A model generated the notes under the pieces. It had not been told where the DNA came from. It searched no databases and worked only from the letters and a program-made list of their open reading frames with translations. Made by a program: the position numbers and the translations under genes. Of a DNA stretch of 64,000 bases, positions 60,131-64,000 are shown piece by piece. Origin of the DNA: Algoriphagus marinus (lineage in GTDB: Bacteria > Bacteroidota > Bacteroidia > Cytophagales > Cyclobacteriaceae); assembly GCF_001936475.1 (NCBI RefSeq), contig NZ_MSPQ01000009.1, positions 1 through 64,000 of the forward strand, given 5' to 3'. How positions within the stretch are numbered: the first letter of the stretch is position 1; the number at the start of each line of letters is the position of its first letter.

Positions 60131-61099
60131 ATGAAATCGACCATTTTTCTCTTCATTTTAGTTTTTTCCTTAAGCGCCTGTGGTAAAAAAGGAGGATGGG
60201 AGGTTTTGGACACCTCAAATGAAGCATCTCCAAGACATGAAAACTCTCTGGTAGAATTAGACGGCAAGCTTTATGCACTGGGTGGCCGTACAGATCGGCC
60301 GGTTGAAGAATTTGATCCCAAAACCAACACATGGAAGAAATTAGCAGAGTCTCCAATGAATTTCCATCACTTTCAAGCCTTGGCTTTCGAGGGAGAAATC
60401 TATGTGATCGGAGCTTTATCAGGTCCCTATCCACATGAGAAACCAATAGAGAATTTCCTGATTTTCAACCCCCAAACGAATACTTGGCGAAAAGGGCCAA
60501 AGATTCCTGCGGATAGGCTTCGTGGTTCAGTAGGAGTTTTTTCCAGAGAAGGAAAAATCTACCTAGTCTGTGGGATCATTGATGGGCATTGGGAGGGTCA
60601 TGTGGCTTGGTTTGATGAGTATGACCCAAAAACTGATACTTGGAAAGTCTTACCCGATGCACCAAGACCTCGAGACCACTTTGGTGCCGCAATGGTTGGA
60701 GATCGAGCTTATGTAGCAGGAGGCAGAATTTCTCATGCGGCTATTGACAAAGTGTTGGAATTGACCATTTCAGAAGTAGATTATTATGATTTCAATACCG
60801 GCACATGGCATACAGAAAAAAATGGATTACCGACACCGAGAGGTGGTAGCTCTTCAATTGGACACAATGAGTTTTTAGTAGTCATGAATGGGGAAAGTAG
60901 TACCCAAGAACTTTCTCACTCAGAAGTGGAAGTGTTGAATACCAAAACTGGTGAATGGTCCAATCTTCCGGAGTTAAATCAAGGTAGACATGGTACTGGC
61001 GTAATTTATTACCAAGGCAAATTGTACGTAGCAGCTGGATCGGCCGAACGATATGGTGGGCCAGAACTGAACGATATTGAAACCTTAGAATGGAAATAG
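60131..61099 (+). CDS. Kelch-repeat lipoprotein
   Basis: A 322-residue exported protein. The signal MKSTIFLFILVFSLSACGKK has a lipobox with Cys17. The rest is a Kelch beta-propeller with about five or six repeats (LYALGGRTDRPVEEFDPKTNTW, IYVIGALSG, AYVAGGRI; quoted in parts). Such lipoproteins may bind or modify carbohydrates; N-acetylneuraminate epimerases share the fold, but no catalytic assignment is possible here. Confidence 0.86.
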   Translation: MKSTIFLFILVFSLSACGKKGGWEVLDTSNEASPRHENSLVELDGKLYALGGRTDRPVEEFDPKTNTWKKLAESPMNFHHFQALAFEGEIYVIGALSGPYPHEKPIENFLIFNPQTNTWRKGPKIPADRLRGSVGVFSREGKIYLVCGIIDGHWEGHVAWFDEYDPKTDTWKVLPDAPRPRDHFGAAMVGDRAYVAGGRISHAAIDKVLELTISEVDYYDFNTGTWHTEKNGLPTPRGGSSSIGHNEFLVVMNGESSTQELSHSEVEVLNTKTGEWSNLPELNQGRHGTGVIYYQGKLYVAAGSAERYGGPELNDIETLEWK

Positions 61100-61236
61100 T
61101 CAAAAACTTCTTTTACAGAAAGATTATTAGATCGGATTTTAATTTTTTTTAAGATCTCTGATTTCCAAATTCTGATAAATCAACTAAGTCTGGCTTCACT
61201 TTTGAACTGTTAAAATTGAAAACAAACACAATTATC

Positions 61237-61926
61237 ATGAAACATACCTTAACAGCTCTATTGATTTTAGTAAGCTTTGTAGCTTTTGCTCAAGAGGATT
61301 TAAAGATTCCTTTAATTGAAATTGAGGGTGTATCCATGCGGAAAGTCGCTTCTGATGAAGCAACTTTTACGATAAATCTAGAAGAAAAGTCCATGAAAGT
61401 CGTTTCTGCGGTGGAAGTACTTAATCGAAAGACTAAGAATCTTGCAGACGCGCTGAAAAAAGCAAAAATCAAAGATTATAAATTAATAGCAGACAATTAC
61501 TCAGTAGACATCAATCGCGTCTACCGAAGCGGAGTTTCGAGAGATAGCGGCTACGTAGCACGGCAGAGTTTAAGAATCATCTCAGGAAGTAAGAATGAGG
61601 ATCTCCAAAAGATTGTGGAATCAATACAAGAAGCAGGAGACATGAGTTTCAATCTACATTTCCAAGTATCTGAGGCAAGCAGAAATTCGCTTGAAGACGC
61701 AATGTTGGTAGAAGCTTTAAAAAATGCCGAAAGTAAAGCCCTATTAATTGCCCAAACTTTAGGAATTAAAACAATCCGGGTTCATCGTGTATCCTTAGAT
61801 ACTCCTCAGCAAGTTTACCCAAAAATGGAAATGATGCGAACTATGGCGGATAGCCCTTCAGAAATAATGATTGCGCCTGATGATCAAACTTTGATTCGAA
61901 AAGTATATATGAAGTATACCTATTGA
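61237..61926 (+). CDS. SIMPL-domain (DUF541) periplasmic protein
   Basis: A 229-residue exported protein with signal MKHTLTALLILVSFVAFAQ. The SIMPL domain covers most of the rest: an early IEGVSMRKVASDEATFTI (the family's start strand), a helix LNRKTKNLADALKKAKI, then VDINRVYRSG and QSLRIISGSKNEDLQKIVESI (in part). Members often have envelope or stress roles of unknown mechanism. I start at ATG 61237; TTG 61216 is less likely. Confidence 0.86.
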   Translation: MKHTLTALLILVSFVAFAQEDLKIPLIEIEGVSMRKVASDEATFTINLEEKSMKVVSAVEVLNRKTKNLADALKKAKIKDYKLIADNYSVDINRVYRSGVSRDSGYVARQSLRIISGSKNEDLQKIVESIQEAGDMSFNLHFQVSEASRNSLEDAMLVEALKNAESKALLIAQTLGIKTIRVHRVSLDTPQQVYPKMEMMRTMADSPSEIMIAPDDQTLIRKVYMKYTY

Positions 61927-61950
61927 TAGTTTATAAAGACAAAACTTTAG

Positions 61951-61981
61951 ACCTCGGCAGATTATTCTGTCGGGGTTTTTT
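61951..61981 (+). terminator. intrinsic terminator after the SIMPL gene
   Basis: ACCTCGGCAGA (61951-61961) pairs with TCTGTCGGGGT (61966-61976), 11 pairs with two G-T, loop TTAT, then T's to 61981. Confidence 0.88.
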
Positions 61982-62188
61982 ATTTGAAGGCCATCTAGAA
62001 AAACCCAATCTGAAACTTTAAAAACTTGGGTCATAAAAAAATTTCATCATCACTCAACTCGATTGGCCAACAGTGCTCATTTTGGTGAGCAAGATTTCAC
62101 AAGCAGATCATTTAAAATCTTTTTTTATCGCTTTAGAAATTGAGATATTGGTCAATAATTCGATCTAAACAACGAATCCCTCCCAATA

Positions 62189-64000
62189 ATGAATGAGCTG
62201 GAAGATTTACTAAAGCAAGAATTCAATTTCCAAAACCCCGAAATCAAAATCTTAGCCGGCTATTTTAATCTGAATTATTCCATAGTTGATTCAGGTAAAA
62301 AATCCATTCTCAAAACCTACCCTTTCGAAGCAGAATACGCAGACATTCTAGAAGCAGAAAATGAGGTTTTACTTCAGCTTTCAGCCCATATCAATTCCGG
62401 AATCCCAAAGCCAATTCCATTTCAGAAAGGCCAATTTCTTTTGAAAAAAGAACTGAGCGGAAAGCCAAGCATGTTTCGGTTATTAAGTTTTCTTGAAGGA
62501 GAATTTTTAGGCTCAATTCCTCCATCAAAAACTACTTATAAATCGTTAGGTAGCTTTTTGGCAGACTTGGATTTAGGATTAAAGGAATGTAAAAGTTATG
62601 TTTTACGCTCCAGGCAGCTGGATTGGGATATTCAATATTTGCAGCTGAATAAACCGCTGATTGAGTCCATACCATCTGCCCAAGACAGAAGTCTTGTCCG
62701 CTACTTTTTTCTTCAATTTGAAGAAAATGTGGTTCCAATCATGCACCAACTCCGAAAGCAACTGATCCATGGGGATGCAAATGAGTGGAATATCCTGACC
62801 AAAGACGGTGAAGTTACCGGAATTATTGACTTCGGAGATTGTACTTATTCTCCGCTGATCAATGAGGTTGCAATTGCATTGACTTATATCATTTATGACA
62901 AGGAAAAACCCTTGGATTGGGTAACGGATTTTCTAAAAGCTTATCATCAAAAACTTCCATTAGAAGCTCAGGAACTAGAAATACTCTACTATCTGATTGC
63001 CGCTCGACTTTGTATTTCTGTCTGTCAATCTGCTCAAGCCAGAAAAGTAGATCCCGAAAACAGCTATGCTACCATCAGTGAAAAAGCAGCTTGGGCTACC
63101 CTTCGGAAATGGATCGCAATTAGCCCACTAGGCGCTTCCAACATTTTCAAGAAGGCAGTAAATCTTCCTGTATCAGAATTTATCCCAATTGAAGCCCAAC
63201 TTGAGCGGAGGTATCAGTCCATTTCGCCTATCCTTTCGGTGAGTTACAAAAACCCGATTGCTATCACTTCTGCGGCTTTTCAATACATGTATGATGACCG
63301 GGGAAATGCGATTCTTGATGCATACAATAACATTCCTCATGTCGGACATTCGCATCCAACGGTGGTGGCGGCTGGTCAGCGCCAAATGGCAAAGCTCAAT
63401 ACAAATACCCGCTACCTCTATGATTCTTTGGCAGAATACGCGGAGAAGCTTTTAGCTAAATTCCCTCCTAGCCTGAGTAAAGTGTACTTTGTCAACTCCG
63501 GATCAGCAGCAAGTGATCTCGCAATGCGGATCGCCACGGCGCATACCAAAAGTCAAAATTACATGGTCATGGAGCATGGCTACCATGGAAATACCCAGAT
63601 TTCGATTGATATCAGCGACTATAAATTCAGTAACAAAAAGGGGATCGGACAAAAGCCGAATATCTTGAAAGCTGCCATTCCGGATACTTATTTGGGGAAA
63701 TACAAAAAGGACGATGGTTCCGCAGGGGAAGCCTATGCGAAAGACGCCATAGCTCAATTAGAAGAATTCGATGGGAAAATCGCAGCCTTTATCGCAGAAC
63801 CGATAATCGGTTGTGGCGGCCAAGTTCCTTTAGCCAAAGGTTATCTCCAAGCACTTTATCCTGCCATTCGAAATCAAGGAGGAATTTGCATTTCTGATGA
63901 AGTTCAGACAGGCTTTGGAAGAGTGGGAACTCATTTTTGGGGCTATGAGGTCCAAGGCGTTATTCCTGACATGGTCGTATTGGGAAAGCCAATGGGTAAT
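62189..64000 (+). CDS. kinase-aminotransferase fusion (APH + class III aminotransferase), 3' partial
   Basis: An open frame of 604 codons running off the window end. Residues 1-300 are an aminoglycoside-phosphotransferase-like kinase: the catalytic Asp196 and Asn201 in LIHGDANEWNIL, and the Mg2+ Asp214 in GIIDFGD. From about 340 it is a class III PLP aminotransferase: YDDRGNAILDAYNNIPHVGHSHP, FVNSGSAASDLAMRIA, and SDEVQTGFGRVG. The PLP lysine is Lys600, four residues before the cut. In animals a related kinase (hydroxylysine kinase) and class III PLP phospho-lyases act in sequence; a fusion suggests an amino-alcohol is phosphorylated and then eliminated. The substrate is unknown. Confidence 0.88.
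   Translation, partial: MNELEDLLKQEFNFQNPEIKILAGYFNLNYSIVDSGKKSILKTYPFEAEYADILEAENEVLLQLSAHINSGIPKPIPFQKGQFLLKKELSGKPSMFRLLSFLEGEFLGSIPPSKTTYKSLGSFLADLDLGLKECKSYVLRSRQLDWDIQYLQLNKPLIESIPSAQDRSLVRYFFLQFEENVVPIMHQLRKQLIHGDANEWNILTKDGEVTGIIDFGDCTYSPLINEVAIALTYIIYDKEKPLDWVTDFLKAYHQKLPLEAQELEILYYLIAARLCISVCQSAQARKVDPENSYATISEKAAWATLRKWIAISPLGASNIFKKAVNLPVSEFIPIEAQLERRYQSISPILSVSYKNPIAITSAAFQYMYDDRGNAILDAYNNIPHVGHSHPTVVAAGQRQMAKLNTNTRYLYDSLAEYAEKLLAKFPPSLSKVYFVNSGSAASDLAMRIATAHTKSQNYMVMEHGYHGNTQISIDISDYKFSNKKGIGQKPNILKAAIPDTYLGKYKKDDGSAGEAYAKDAIAQLEEFDGKIAAFIAEPIIGCGGQVPLAKGYLQALYPAIRNQGGICISDEVQTGFGRVGTHFWGYEVQGVIPDMVVLGKPMGN

Noticed and set aside
62074..62091. TGCTCA-TTTTGG-TGAGCA hairpin upstream of the fusion gene
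   Set aside because: Six-bp stem without T run or clear promoter context; too little to call a regulatory site.
1..64000. CRISPR arrays, tRNA or rRNA genes, prophage or conjugative genes
   Set aside because: Looked for and not seen; the only mobile-type gene is the Y1 transposase at 184-657.

Overview
This window looks like chromosomal DNA of a Bacteroidota bacterium, most likely a Cytophagales member of the Cyclobacteriaceae/Algoriphagus type. The DNA is A+T-rich, Shine-Dalgarno sequences are nearly absent, and several promoters fit the Bacteroidota pattern TTG-N~20-TAnnTTTG. The families present (LptD, DUF4136, DUF4197, DUF1080, DUF6265, a fused DAHP synthase/chorismate mutase, long LysS) are typical of that phylum. 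The genus is inferred. I found no rRNA, tRNA, CRISPR array or prophage.

Layout. 0-0.7 kb: a REP-associated Y1 transposase beside three small hairpins. 0.8-2.2 kb: rlmD. 2.2-16.2 kb: a stress/redox island with a TerB-like protein, universal stress protein, Hsp20, Na/Pi transporter, membrane metalloprotease with CBS domains, DUF4136 lipoprotein, orphan cyclic-nucleotide-binding domain, PAS histidine kinase with response regulator, Crp/Fnr regulator, truncated PPOX flavoprotein and P-type Ca2+ ATPase. Several intergenic sites here match TTGAT-N4-ATCAA, and the island's own Crp/Fnr protein has an FNR-like recognition helix. 16.4-22.4 kb: housekeeping genes (thiL, mce, A-type Fe-S carrier, gcvT, comB). 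22.6-28.9 kb: an accessory block (SDR, MazG-like, Tat-exported aminotransferase V, sulfatase, Zn-alcohol dehydrogenase, DUF1801, VapBC). 29-33.3 kb: a six-gene minus-strand run with an unusual tandem ABC ATPase and dtd. 33.4-40 kb: small conserved proteins and a WD40-DivIVA-folB-ChaN-DUF4268 run. 40-46.7 kb: acyl-CoA carboxylase beta, cell-wall amidase, lptD and arginine deiminase. 47-53 kb: DUF4197, a hydrolase/ECF sigma/membrane protein operon, lysS and proline dehydrogenase. 53.4-60 kb: the aromatic amino-acid operon. 60-64 kb: Kelch lipoprotein, SIMPL protein and a kinase-aminotransferase fusion cut by the window end.

The most interesting element is the leader of the aromatic operon. A good Bacteroidota promoter is followed by a 31-codon ORF with eight Phe/Tyr residues in nine codons, then an intrinsic terminator 19 bases before the DAHP synthase/chorismate mutase start. 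A stretch late in the leader ORF can pair over 12 bp with the left arm and loop of that terminator. This is the architecture of translation-coupled attenuation. The operon downstream (DAHP synthase/chorismate mutase, AroB, AroA, PheA, aminotransferase, TyrA) makes Phe and Tyr, the residues the leader would sense.

All function calls come from reading the sequence and recalling families. No database search was run.
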